A stretch of DNA of 64,000 nt from NCBI GenBank assembly GCA_000181795.3, contig CM012955.1, positions 13,687,021-13,751,020 on the forward strand. The letters run 5' to 3'. Both the position numbers and the translations under genes were made by a program. This document shows positions 31,244 to 42,181 of the stretch, one piece after another. The notes under the pieces are model-generated. The model made no database searches. It saw only the letters and a list, made by a program, of their open reading frames with translations, and was not told where the DNA came from. Origin of the DNA: Trichinella spiralis (taxonomy: Eukaryota > Nematoda > Enoplea > Trichinellida > Trichinellidae). Positions within the stretch are counted from its first letter, which is position 1. The number at the start of each line of letters is the position of its first letter.

Positions 31244-33377
31244 TTTTCTTATTATCTTAATTTAATTTAATTTTTAGTTTTAGAAGTGATCTTTACCGTT
31301 TGCTACTAATTAGATTTTTGAAATTCTTCGTTGACTGTTTACCTATGCTTCTTCTACATATCATGATTCAGTTTTGCATCCAATGTATGCTTGATGAGAT
31401 GCCTTGTGTGTATTTTATATTTTATAAACAAAATAAAATTTTGTGTTGTAAAACAGCTTTTTATTTCAGACGATTTGCTGAATCATTTCATGTCTTGCCG
31501 CAGTTACAGTTGTTTTTTTAATTTTAGGTTTTCAGTTAATGAATTTTGATTTCAAGACAATATTGCAAAATTTATATTTTTCAAAGATACATTGTATGTA
31601 ATTTTAAAAGTTGCTTTTGAATATAATCTTTTTCTTCTAAGATTGTACTGAGCCATTCAATTTTTTGCAATATATTTGCATTCCTCAATCTTTCTTTTCA
31701 GTACGGTTGGTGTTAGTAAAGGCTTTAAATGAGTGAATCTCTAACTTGATTGTTGCTTTTCTGAGTTTTTTAAATAAAAGTATATTTCGCAGTTTTTGTA
31801 ATTTTAAAATAAGCGTATTTCAGAAATGCTCTGAAATTAGCATGAACAACAAAATAATTAACATTATTATAACAGTATACTGTTGAAAAGCTCATTATAA
31901 AAAGAAATAAAGATGGGATAAGTAAAATAATGATCATGAAATAAGAAAATGGCTATTCACTATTTTCATAGCATAACATTTGTTACAGACATAATTTATT
32001 TGAGCAGTGCTGAATGTTGACCTGACTCATGATAATCGCTGTACAGCTTTCTTCATGGTCAAGCTAGTGAACAAGGCTAGCTTTGTTGCCATCGTAAATC
32101 GTCATTACGTGTCGAATTACGAAAACAATGAATGATTCAGATAAGCATGTTTACTTAAAACATCTCTTTGTTCAGTTATATCTTTTTTTGTTGCTTCTAT
32201 ATTTTTTGTAGAATGATGCAGTCGGATAATGAAGATTTTTAATTTGTAAAGAACAATTCAAAACCGTCATTTCTATTTTTCCTTAATTCACTTCTCAATA
32301 TTCATTACTAGCTTGTGCTTTTTTCTGAGTCGTGCGTATGAGAAGTATTTTCAAAGCACCAACAAAAGCTGATACAAAAGAGAGGTGCTACACGATCAAG
32401 CAGCCAAATCATAATGATAAATACTAGCTGTGAACAAAGCTGAAAAGAATGGCTTAACGTAGCACATTACCAATGTAATATATCGCAAGCAATCCGTTTT
32501 TTCAATTTAGAGATTAGTGGGCGACCTTGGTGCATTTTCCCCAAATACAGAAATCGACTTTTTCCATATTTATTCATTATTATTGTACCGTCTGTTTTTC
32601 CCATAGTATATATTGTAATATAATTCGGATTTGTTCATTGTTGTGAAATGAAAAATCGTATATTATTTGGTTCTGAAGCGTTTATAGCGAATAGAAGAAA
32701 AGTTTCTATGCAAAATAGTCTGCTGATCAGTATAGACTTGAAGAAATAAACTGAAAAAGCAAACTTGCAAGAATAAAATTGAGCAATAAGAAGATCTTTG
32801 GTTATCGGTGAAATGTAAAACGCAGGAGCTTTTTAAAAGCCACATTTTTAAATTCTAAAAACAAATATACACTATTCCGCATTATAACTAAAAGTATTTT
32901 CTTTAACAAATGGTAACTAATAATTTATGTCCATATAAAGTAATTTAATGGTAATGCGCCCCATATTTGAAAAATCGTTGATAAGCAACAATCACATAAA
33001 TCAATGATTAAAACAGCGAGACAAATCAAACAGCACAAGTTATTCGTCCAATCACTTATCACAGTGATTTAGCATAAGTCATTAGCCAATTACCGATTAA
33101 TTGCTGTACAACCTATCAGCAAACAGCGAATCACAACAATATGGTCGAATTTTTGCGGATGGTTTGGAAGAAACCTATTATTTATATTTTAAAATATATA
33201 CTTTTTAATTGATAAACTATCAAGTTAAAAAATTCTACTCATAAAACTTGATTTCTTTTATTCTACTGTAAGCATAAGTGTCTCTTCTGTCAAACAGGTT
33301 CATAATATTATTGTAAATAAATTGTTTTATTGTTTGTATTTTGTAATTTTTCTTGTTTTTAGAAGTAGTATCAAGAA
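31244..33377. other. Intergenic between SKP1-like copies 2 and 3
   Basis: 2.1 kb of AT-rich spacer. The plus-strand frame at about 31300-31521 is Phe/Leu-rich with no splice context and lies in the probable 3' UTR of copy 2. No gene is called. Confidence 0.45.
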
Positions 33378-34158
33378 ATGGAAGTTATGCTGAATGTTAT
33401 TTCTCGTGAGGGAAGGAGTTTTCCTATAAGTCTTCAAGCGGCAAAAATGTCATTGACGTTGCGGGATATGTTAGACTGTATTTATTTATGTATTTTGGTT
33501 TTATTGGAATTTTTTTCATTGCTGTAAAATATAGGTCTTCTAAAGGATGAAGTAAATAATGAAGTAGAAGCTATTCCACTTCAACAGATAGATTCGAACA
33601 TTCTGGATAAAGTAAAGTGTTCAGTTTTTTGAACTGTTAATAATATTTCTATTATGAAATAGGTTATACGGTTTTGTGAGCATTACAAAACCGAGACTAA
33701 TCCAGAAGAAGAACGTTCCTATGAGATCAGTGAATGGGATTCAAGTTTTTTTGGCAATAATTTTAAAGCAGTGTTTGATATCGTGAAGGTGATGTTTTGT
33801 TGACTTTTATCGAAGTCAATAAGTTTTTAATTTTGTAGTAATTATTGATTTAAATTTTACATTTTTGTAATTAGTATTTACTTTTGTTGAAATGAATGTG
33901 AGAATTGTGTAAATCGATCCATTTATTCTGTTCTTCTTTTATCAATAATTTAGTAATTTGTATCACGTTTTCTTAAATTTTCTTATATTGATTTTGTAGG
34001 CGGCCGATTATTTGCAAATACACCGTCTGTTCGACGTTTCATGCAAGTTTATTGCGAATTTTCTTAAAGGCAAATCATCGCAGGAAATTTCTGAAGCGTT
34101 TGGCTTGAATAATGATTTCAGTAGATATCGAAATGATAAAGTATTCAATGCGTTGTGA
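33378..34158 (+). CDS. Divergent SKP1-related protein, cluster copy 3
   Basis: Exons: 33378-33477 (100 nt), 33535-33611 (77 nt), 33663-33788, 34000-34158; all in phase, 169 residues including split codons. SKP1-like blocks are LNVISREGRSFPISLQAAKM, EAIPLQQIDSNILDKVI, FCEHYKTE, SEWDSSFF, AADYLQIHRLFDVSCKFIAN and GKSSQEISEAFGLNNDF. The first strand and the C-terminus are poorly conserved; the normal final exon ([10 protein letters not shown]) is absent, and the frame ends after NDKVFNAL. An AATAAA lies at about 34196. This is the most divergent of the four in its N-terminal half. Confidence 0.87.
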
Positions 34159-34835
34159 ACCTGACGAAGTAATTTTAGATTTTTTAAAAGATGTTAATAA
34201 AAGATATTTTGCAATTGCAATTTCGTTTTTATGTATACAATATTTCATTTATATTTTAAATTAAAATCGTTTTTAACTGTGTAGCCTTTTTCATATCATA
34301 AATATGTTTGGATTATTGAGATACTTTACGTTTTAATTCTTTGATGTTCAGCGTTTTTTTCTGTCATATGTAATCATAAGCACTACGAAGTGATTCATAC
34401 TTTGATCTACTTCAAACAGTTGCTCAATTTGGTTGTCTTCTTTTAGCGCTTTAAAAAATATCAAACTTTCTTAGATACTTCAATGATTTGTATGGCTCAG
34501 TAGTAAAGAATCAAATCGCTCCAGCCACTTTTTCAAAATTGTATTAAATAAACGTTGGTTAATCAAACTGTCATTAAATTAAGTAAAAAGAATAGTCCTG
34601 TTTGTACATAAAGAATATTTTATTAATGAACATCTAATATTAATCTCTTTGGAATTTACAGTCAGTCTATAAAATCGTCTTTGGTATAGATAGGATTGTG
34701 TTACAGTATAATTATAAAGGATTAAGAAACTAATCGAAATCAATGTAAAAAATTAATCAAACTAAAAACTATCAATGAAATAAAAATCTATTATGTGTTT
34801 ACCAAAGTTAAATGAATGCTTTACAAAATCATTTT

Positions 34836-35081
34836 CTATTCTGTTTGTAACGAGTCGCTCCCTTGAACAAGCTCGTTAACTTCCTCCACCGTGTTATTGG
34901 CGCGTCCATCGCTATTTGGCGACGGGCCGGTATTGACTGGTGCATTTCCCTTTCGCTCAGTCTCACGCTTTCCTGACGGCATTGCGACAACAAAAGAACA
35001 AGCAATGAGTATATACTTTATTAGACAATCGGAAACCAGGATCGACGACGATGTAAAACACAAGCACACACACTTGGCCAC
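34836..35081 (-). CDS. Hypothetical small open frame
   Basis: The open frame ends in a Ser/Asn/Glu-rich stretch; the only ATG inside it gives a 48-residue product beginning MPSGKRETERKGN. The upstream part reads like a hydrophobic segment (CLIKYILIACSFVVA) but has no ATG before it. Base composition is more GC-rich than the surroundings, which is why it is listed. No family is recognised and no splice partners were found. The nearby adapter-like string means this segment might be misplaced. Confidence 0.2.
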   Translation of the reverse strand: MAKCVCLCFTSSSILVSDCLIKYILIACSFVVAMPSGKRETERKGNAPVNTGPSPNSDGRANNTVEEVNELVQGSDSLQTE

Positions 35082-35115
35082 TTGCCAACACTGATGTAAA
35101 CAACCCTTACCGTAC

Positions 35116-35129
35116 TGCTCTTCCGATCT
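35116..35129. other. Illumina adapter-end match (possible assembly artefact)
   Basis: The string TGCTCTTCCGATCT is identical to the 3' end of a common Illumina sequencing adapter. A chance match of this length in a 64-kb window is very unlikely (well under one in a thousand). It may mark a residual adapter and therefore an unreliable join between the sequence on each side. Confidence 0.6.
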
Positions 35130-35550
35130 TCATGTATTATTCTTCATACTGTAGCTTCAGTGTTCTTCGCCTTCATTTTCTGCAGGAAAGATCTCATTAG
35201 TTCGGTCCGTGTCCGCTGCATGTTTAACACTTTATTTCTTCGGTTTCAAAGCAGAAATCAAAAGTATTCATATTCAGAAATGCTCAGTATCGAAGAAATA
35301 TGAATATTTTTATTTAAAGGAAATAATGCTGAACAGTAAGAATTTTCCAGATGAATGTCGTTGCAATCAGTTGTTTTTATGGCATCCTGCACATCTATTT
35401 ACTTCCTACTGTAATGCAGTTTGCCATGGCCATGCTGAAGGTTGACTTGTTTTTAGATTGTAAACATTGCTATAAAATTTGACTGCTGTTGGTTGAGCGT
35501 TTTACTGCAGAACAGTTGTAGATAAATTGTATCAGTTCATATTATAAGTC

Positions 35551-36349
35551 ATGTCTCGTCGTTTGAAAGTAATATCCAGTGATGGAGAAGCGTTTGAAGT
35601 TGATTCTAAAGCAATAAAGTTGTCGAAAACGGTGAAGACAATGCTAGAAGGTTTTGATCTTTTATTATATTTTTTATTAGTTATTATAACATTTTATGCA
35701 ATTAGATTTGTGCACCGATGAAGGGAAAGCAGAGTTAGAACCAATTCCGTTGCCAAACGTTAATTCAACAATTTTGAAAAAAGTAAGTTGTTTTTCACTT
35801 TGTTTGAACAATGACAATTTCTGAAACAGATATTGCTGTATTGTGAGCATCATAAAGATGATGTGGCTGTATGTGAAAGTGAGGAAGGTGATCGTCGTTC
35901 TGATGATATCAGTTCTTGGGATTCTGAATTTTTAAAAGTTGATCAAGGCACATTGTTTGATATCATTTTGGTAACTTATTAAATCATGTTTGATCATAAT
36001 TCTGTTGTTTTAGTGTTGTGGTTGTGATAGAAATTTCATGAATTTTTATTTTTGGAATATGACTTTTTGTTATTTCATTAGTTACGGCTTTTATGTAATT
36101 TGCATAATAAAAGAATGATTTTACAGGCTGCGAATTACTTAGAAATTAAAAGTTTACTTGACGTTGCTTGCAAGACTGTGGCCAACATGATTAAAGGAAA
36201 ATCGCCAGAAGAAATTCGTCGTACATTCAATATTAAAAATGACTTTACCCCTGAAGAGGAAGAACAAGTAAATAAAATAATTACTGAATGAATTTCATTA
36301 AAGTTTTTTATTTCAGATTCGTCGTGAAAATGCTTGGTGTGAAGAATGA
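35551..36349 (+). CDS. SKP1 orthologue-like protein, cluster copy 4
   Basis: Exons: 35551-35650 (100 nt), 35706-35782 (77 nt), 35830-35970, 36127-36267, 36317-36349; all in phase, 163 residues, the normal SKP1 length. It keeps all the canonical blocks: [101 protein letters not shown], and the terminal RRENAWCEE that contacts F-box proteins. It is therefore the best candidate in the cluster for the working SCF adaptor. Its end (36217-36326) is base-identical to copy 1, including the last intron. Confidence 0.96.
36217..36326 (+). repeat. Identical tract shared with SKP1-like copy 1
   Basis: Counterpart of 28379-28488; identical over 110 nt including the intron, although the two genes differ clearly on both sides. 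Confidence 0.85.
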
Positions 36350-36496
36350 ACGATATTGGATATTTTAATTTTTAGTTTCTGAATTCTTTGCTTTTCTGAA
36401 GTTCTAGTTACTTTTATTTCTTGTTGCTGGCTTTTTATAAATTAGTCTTATTTGCCCTTACTAAACGCCGCCTATTTCTTTTCTCGTCTGAACATG

Positions 36497-36624
36497 ATTG
36501 GCTATAGTGCTAGGCATCATATTTGTCATTTGATTGGTCAAATATTCCTTTTCTAGTATTGGTCAGCTTTATCTGTTTTATGCAGTTTATTAAATGTTAA
36601 TAATTGCAAGGAAGTTATAAAAAC
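36497..36624 (+). promoter_or_regulatory. Candidate core promoter (three ATTGG boxes then TATA)
   Basis: Three inverted CCAAT boxes (ATTGG at 36497-36501, 36533-36537, 36558-36562) precede a TATA-like TTATAAAAAC at about 36615-36624. The order and spacing look like a polymerase II promoter reading to the right. No coding exon directly follows, so it might serve a 5' untranslated exon of the gene at 38730/39137, a non-coding RNA, or the mobile element nearby. Confidence 0.3.
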
Positions 36625-37440
36625 TTCTTGTTGATGACTGCACAACATTTGCTGTGAAGTTGTTTTCGGTATTCAAGATCAGACGCGATTCAACCAAACG
36701 AACATTTTGTTTCACAAAAGTTAACCAGTAGGAGTATATAATTGCTTATATCAAGGAGGCTTTCTACATACAAGTTAGTCATCGTCGAAAAAGAAGTTTA
36801 CGAAAATCATGTATATTCGAAAGTGGATCTTTGATGGGATGGATTCTTTGGTGCCGAAAATAAGTGAATAAGGTTTGTCTAATACAAATGGCCTTTCACA
36901 CACTCACTGGTGATGTTGTTGGTTCGAGCAACATTTTTATATTCTTTTGCATTTTTGGCTCTTCTATGTACCGAATCTTTATTCCAAGATTTTAAAAATA
37001 TTTTTCAGTATTACTTGCCAGATGCCATTTCAATTGTAGTAAGAATATTTAAAAAATAATTATGATACTTTTGTTTACTATCAGGGTGGATTTTAAAATT
37101 GAAATGTATTTCTGAAACAAATGAACGCTCACTTGGCTGACAAATACATAATAAACGTTTGATAGGAATATTTTTTTTGTTAATGATGAAGTTGTCTTGG
37201 TTTAGGATAAGGATAATGGCAAAGCTTTAAGTGACTATCGATGGAGCGATTAACCACACCGATGGCAATCAGCTGGACCACTTGTCTGTCTTGCTTATAA
37301 GATGCCTAGAAAGTAACAGAAGAAATCGTGACGTTCTTTATCTTTTGAAAATGAAGCAAGGACGTTTCTCCATTTTTTGACTGAATACGGTACGTGAATT
37401 GTGTAATGAAAGAATGCAGTAAATTAATAAAAATTTCTTA

Positions 37441-37741
37441 TGTAACGTGCCACGCTTTACTTCCAGCTGAGTTTCCTCACTTACTACTGACCACATTGGT
37501 ATAGAGCGAGTCTTGGGCATTACGAGACAGGTACACGGCGAAACGCAAGTTATAACTGTTTATTCATTGTTGAAAATGAACAACACCAGCAGGAGCTCGC
37601 TACAAAAGCACGCACATACACGCACACCGGTCGTCCTTTCGCTAATAATATTGCTCAAAACTGTCGTTAAACGATAGACGTTGCCACATGACGGGATGGA
37701 TGAGGTGCTGGATGTTGACAGCAGGCTCGCCAACTGTTACA
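37441..37741 (-). mobile_element. LTR-type remnant with TGTAAC/GTTACA ends
   Basis: A 301-nt segment begins TGTAAC and ends GTTACA, the inverted TG...CA termini typical of long terminal repeats. Read on the minus strand it has an AATAAA signal in the middle and is preceded by a purine-rich tract (AGGGATAGACGGGA) like a polypurine tract, so it looks like a 3' LTR with a short piece of internal sequence at 37742 to about 37925. No matching second LTR, target-site duplication or enzyme-coding region was found in the window. Confidence 0.45.
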
Positions 37742-38729
37742 TCCCGTCTATCCCTGTGACAAATCGATTGGCAGTGGCGTGTTTTTCTTGTGGTGCAGCG
37801 GAGCTGGAGCCGTGTTGATGACCATTAACACAGATCATCGTCCGCTCCATGCAAACCTTCAATAACAATTATCGAATGGGATAGTGCACTAAGCATGCAG
37901 GGCGTCACACGTTGCTTTGGTTTAGAAAACATTATATTTCCTTTCTTAATTTTATTTTACTTCACTAATAATTTTGTAGAAGGTAATGAACTGCTTTTGG
38001 AGTCGAATGAACTGAGGTCAACATCTCAAACCTTCGACTGACCATATAATCATAGTTGAGTTTCTCCGTCGGTAGACCAGCAAACTTTTCAGTGTTTTGT
38101 CAAATTTGAGAAACTTCTTAACCAATTTTCTGAACTCCGAATAGTACAGTTGAATCTAAATAATGGAAAGTAAATTACATGACAACGAAATATTTAAGGA
38201 AATGAATCCCTGATGCACCAAGTACATTCCAAAGTTCCTTTCAATGATGCTGAATTTTTCAGGATGGCAATTTTACGTTCTGCATTTAATCCAACTTTCT
38301 TACATTACTTTATTTTCTGTGTTTCTTATTTTTTGGAAAACGTTGCAATATGAAGTTGTTGTGAAAAACAATATTTGCACGGCTTTCGCGACACGATTTT
38401 CAATTTGCAATTGAACTTGTGAATAAATTGAACTTGATTTTCTTTAAATATAGTATGGTAACTTGAAAAATCTGCAAATAATTTTGAAAATTGTAAAAAT
38501 ACGTTTAATACTGTTGTTTTTATTTTTTTTATACCAATAAACATTGAAGACAAATAATATTTTTTCAAAATCATGTAATTTGAATTTAGCAAAAATGTTT
38601 AAACTTGTGAAAGGAACTTTAAACAATGAACTTTAAAAGGCTCTTTAAAATGTATCTTACATTTTAAAGTGTCTTCATTATAAATGGCATGATATAACAA
38701 GATTTCATTATTTTCTCGTTTTGACTGCG

Positions 38730-38771
38730 ATGAAGTGTCTTTTTTGCCTAAGTTCTCTCCGATCAAATTTG
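38730..38771 (+). CDS. Possible alternative first exon of the EGF-type receptor gene
   Basis: A 42-nt exon starting ATG (MKCLFCLSSLRSNL) with a perfect GTAAGT donor. It would join in phase 0 to the acceptor TTTTTAG ending at 39127 and extend the receptor N-terminus upstream of its signal peptide. The in-frame ATG at 39137 alone gives a better signal peptide, so this exon may simply be part of the 5' leader. Confidence 0.35.
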
Positions 38772-39136
38772 GTAAGTAGTATTTTAAGATATCTTGATGA
38801 ATAAATAATCATGGTTACTGAGAGAAAGAAATTATTCCAATTCTAATTTATTAATTTCTTTGTTGATTGACCTGAATTTGTTCTACAGTGTAATTTTTCT
38901 ATAAATGTACTTGTAAAAAACCAGGCATTTTTTCGAAACCACTGAATATTTATATTTTTCTAAAAGTTTACTTCAGTTGAATTTCTGATGGTAAACTTTA
39001 TTTGATTAGAAGCGAAATATTTATTGTTTAATAAAGTCTCGTTAATACTTTCATCAGTTTCAGATGCAGTTTATTTTATTCATCTAAAAATCATCACATA
39101 TTTGATATTTACACAGAATATTTTTAGACTGTGCTG

Positions 39137-42069
39137 ATGGCGGTGACTAAAGTTTCACTGGTCGTGTCAGTAATCTGTTTACTTATGGGAGGAAGTGCTG
39201 ATGGGGGTTGCCCGGTTTCCAGCACGTGGGATAATTATGGAGGAAGAAAATTAGATGATGGCGGATGCCTAACAGTAGTCGATATGTTCGAAGTGAAAAA
39301 ATTCTATGGACAAGTCACTATCGAGGATTTACATCGATTCTGTGCGAGTTCCTTCAAAGGCGGAAAACTACTGTCTTTCACTGATTCTCAGAAATTGCAA
39401 ATGCTTGATGGTGTCAATTTTAAACAAGCTGTAGCATCGAATATTCTAATACATCCTGGGGTCCGAATCTTTGAAAACAATATTACAGTGAAGCAAAATG
39501 TTCACGTTGAAAAGTGCGGGCAAACCGAGAGACTATCATGTGATGGTTATCCGTATGAATACATATCTAACGGAAATGGTACAGTTGACGGTATGTTGTT
39601 TAAATGTGCGGAGAAGGGGTGTTGTAATAATACTGATTGTGATGAAAGAGTTTCCGTGCTCACATATGAAAGCACACTTCTTGCTAATTTTCCTGACTTG
39701 TCGCACGGCAGTTATTGCCGATGTTTACTTTTAAATTCAACATTCTTAACATGGAATTTATCAAACGACCATATATACGATTGTGATGACATGAAATGTG
39801 ATGTATTTATTTGTCAGAACGACGAATACGCGGATTGCAACGAAACTAGAGTTGAAAACTGTACTTATTTATTGGAAGCCGGAGATTGTAAAGAATTCAC
39901 TTACGAAGTGATATCTGAAAAAGAACATCCCTATGGAAGGGACTGTGAAGAACGAAATTACGGAGAATCATGTTTGTGCCCTTGCGCAGGAACATGGACT
40001 GAGTGGTCCATTGTATCACAAACGTGTGGTAAAGTTGTTTCCAATAGGTATCGTCCTACGCTGGATATGGTATCAGAAAATAAAAGTTGCGATGGAGCGG
40101 AAGATTCATGTTGCAAGGAGACCAAAGAGGACTTTGTAGTTTGCGATCACTACAAGTATACTAGGATTGAATATGAAACGTTCAAAGAGAAATGCGAACG
40201 GCAAAAGGGACAGGTGAAAGCGACAGAAATTGAGCTTGTATGCGTTTGTTTGCGTAGCGAGCAGTTTGGCGAATTTTGTGAAAAAAGTAATACTTAAAAA
40301 AATTGCATATATTATCAGTGTAAAGTTTTTAATGGAGAATTTTAAGTTTTGAATTAATTTTTATTTTGACTGTTGTTAAAGTAGCGAGTTTAATCTGTAA
40401 TTTAATGTTTCAGCTGCAGATTTATGCAGTGAGCACAAATGGTGTCTAAATGGAGGCACCTGCCGCAACTACAGAGGGAATTATAGATGTCATTGTACCA
40501 ACGGTTTTTCAGGAATGAACTGCACCGATGGTAATTACGTCATTTTTTATTTTACTTTTTATTGTAATTAATATCAGCAATGAGCGAATATGCACTTCCT
40601 TTCTACACTGTACATCCCTCTGAATATGCTGTTTACATTGATTTCAAACCTATATTTCAGTTGTCGAAGTGTGTCAATCAAATGAGCAGTGCCTAAATAA
40701 AGGAGTCTGCGTTTTGCTTCAATCAGGCAATGTATGTGAATGTGATGATCAGTTTTTTGGTACTAACTGCGAACTGAGTAAGTTACTTGATTGAGCAGTA
40801 TATTTTTATTTCTTTCATAAATTGTTTTCTGATCATTATATTTAAAGGAAGTGTTTAATAATAAGTGTAATTTTTGCATTTTTTTACATTTACAGAAATT
40901 GGCAGCTGTGAAAAAGCACTTTGTCAAAATGATGCAGCATGTCTTCAAGTCACGAACAATGCATATAAATGTGATTGCTCCTATAAATACGAAGGAACGT
41001 TTTGTGAAAAAAGTAAGTTTAATTCATGCAAAACCAAGGGAATTTGCAAATATTATTCAATTTCAGAATTGTCTACTGTGGAGATTTATATTCGGCTAAT
41101 AAAAAATAGCCTTGCTTTCCAAATGGCCCTAATTATCATTGTGCTGATAATAATTGTGTTTGGCTGCTCCTTATTAATTATGGTAATATTTCTGTTCTAT
41201 TTATTAGATTTTTGCGAAGCGGACTGCATTTAGCAATTTCATTGTAATATCCGTTTTAGCTGAAAATTTATAAATCGAAAAGGTGTCTTGAATGTTTCAT
41301 TCTGTAAATAATTCATAAACTTTGCTTCTTTTTGCATGATTTTCTGAATTTCTTGAACAGTTTTCAATTTATTAAGCAGATGAATGTAAACCCGTATTTA
41401 TAGTAATTTTGTATATATCTTAAACTATACATTTTTATTAAACTTAACGTTTATTGTGATTATTTGGCATTGCAGGCTATTCGTGGGCATCATATCCGCA
41501 AAGAAACTTCTTTTGAAAGAGTGCTTAGAACAGGGCTAGAGTAAAAACTTACAAATCATTGGAATAATGCTTATAAATTTTATTCTACGTTTATTGTAGA
41601 AAGAGAAGAGCTGTGATTGCTCAATACGATGCTAAACATAAATTAGGTAATGAAAAAGGTACAACACAGAAGTCGAGCAGCTCTGCCGTTGGGTAAGACA
41701 TTACAAATCATACGAATTATGCCCACTGTGCCTCATTTTACATGTATTTAAGGCAGGAGGTGCATTTTGGAAAATTTCGAATATGGAATAAATCATCGGT
41801 TCGATCATCAGATTCCGAAGCAGCCAGTGGGTATGAAATTAGAAATATAATAGAAATAGTGTATGTAAAATTAATTTTGCATGTACTTTAGCTCAAGGAA
41901 AAAATCAAAAAGCAAGAAAGTCAAGGTCTCACATCGGGATGCCAGTAGGCGGATGAAATTGAAGGGAAGGAAGAGCAGAAGCCGACGTTCTCGTTCACAA
42001 TCAAATTCACGTCATCGATCGCGTTCGCGATCGCGATCTCGTTCGAATTCTGCTTCTCGAAAAGTTTAG
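39137..42069 (+). CDS. Type I membrane protein: Cys-rich ectodomain, three EGF modules, Arg/Ser-rich cytoplasmic tail
   Basis: Exons: 39137-40286, 40414-40530, 40661-40777, 40896-41012, 41067-41182, 41476-41540, 41600-41692, 41753-41830, 41892-42069; all GT-AG and in phase, 676 residues. A signal peptide (VSLVVSVICLLMGGSADG) leads a Cys-rich ectodomain of about 360 residues with many N-glycosylation sites and a partial thrombospondin-like stretch (CAGTWTEWSIVSQTCG); I do not recognise its fold. Three EGF modules follow, each on its own 117-nt phase-1 exon. The membrane span is AFQMALIIIVLIIIVFGCSLLIM, followed by basic AIRGHHIRK. The tail of about 140 residues ends in Arg/Ser dipeptides (RSRSRSRSRSNSASRKV), a pattern normally seen in splicing factors. 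If the 41182 donor is not used, the frame stops at 41231-41233, giving a nearly tail-less form. Poly-A signal near 42262. No family name can be given; a separate small gene for the tail exons is a less likely alternative (ATG near 41380). Confidence 0.8.
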
Positions 42070-42148
42070 AACGTTTCTTTTTATAACACAACTGATTTGT
42101 GTTATTCTAACTATCACCTTGCACTCATAGTTAAATTATTGTTCTATA

Positions 42149-42181
<33 letters not shown>

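Larger units (their letters stand above)
34159..35550. other. Intergenic between SKP1-like copies 3 and 4, with a possible assembly join
   Basis: About 1.4 kb. It contains a GC-richer minus-strand open frame (34836-35081) and, at 35116-35129, a 14-nt string identical to an Illumina adapter end. Both are listed separately. The rest is AT-rich without recognisable exons. Confidence 0.45.
36350..38729. other. Spacer with a candidate promoter and an LTR remnant
   Basis: 2.4 kb between SKP1-like copy 4 and the EGF-type gene. It holds a CCAAT/TATA promoter-like arrangement (36497-36624) and an LTR remnant (37441-37741), described separately. A GC-richer part around 37200-37930 probably derives from the mobile element. 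No host gene was found. Confidence 0.45.

Noticed and set aside
41380-42069. A separate small Arg/Ser-rich protein gene starting at the ATG near 41380
   Set aside because: Possible, but it would need a two-codon first exon, whereas the join to the membrane exon is in phase and gives a normal span followed by a basic anchor.
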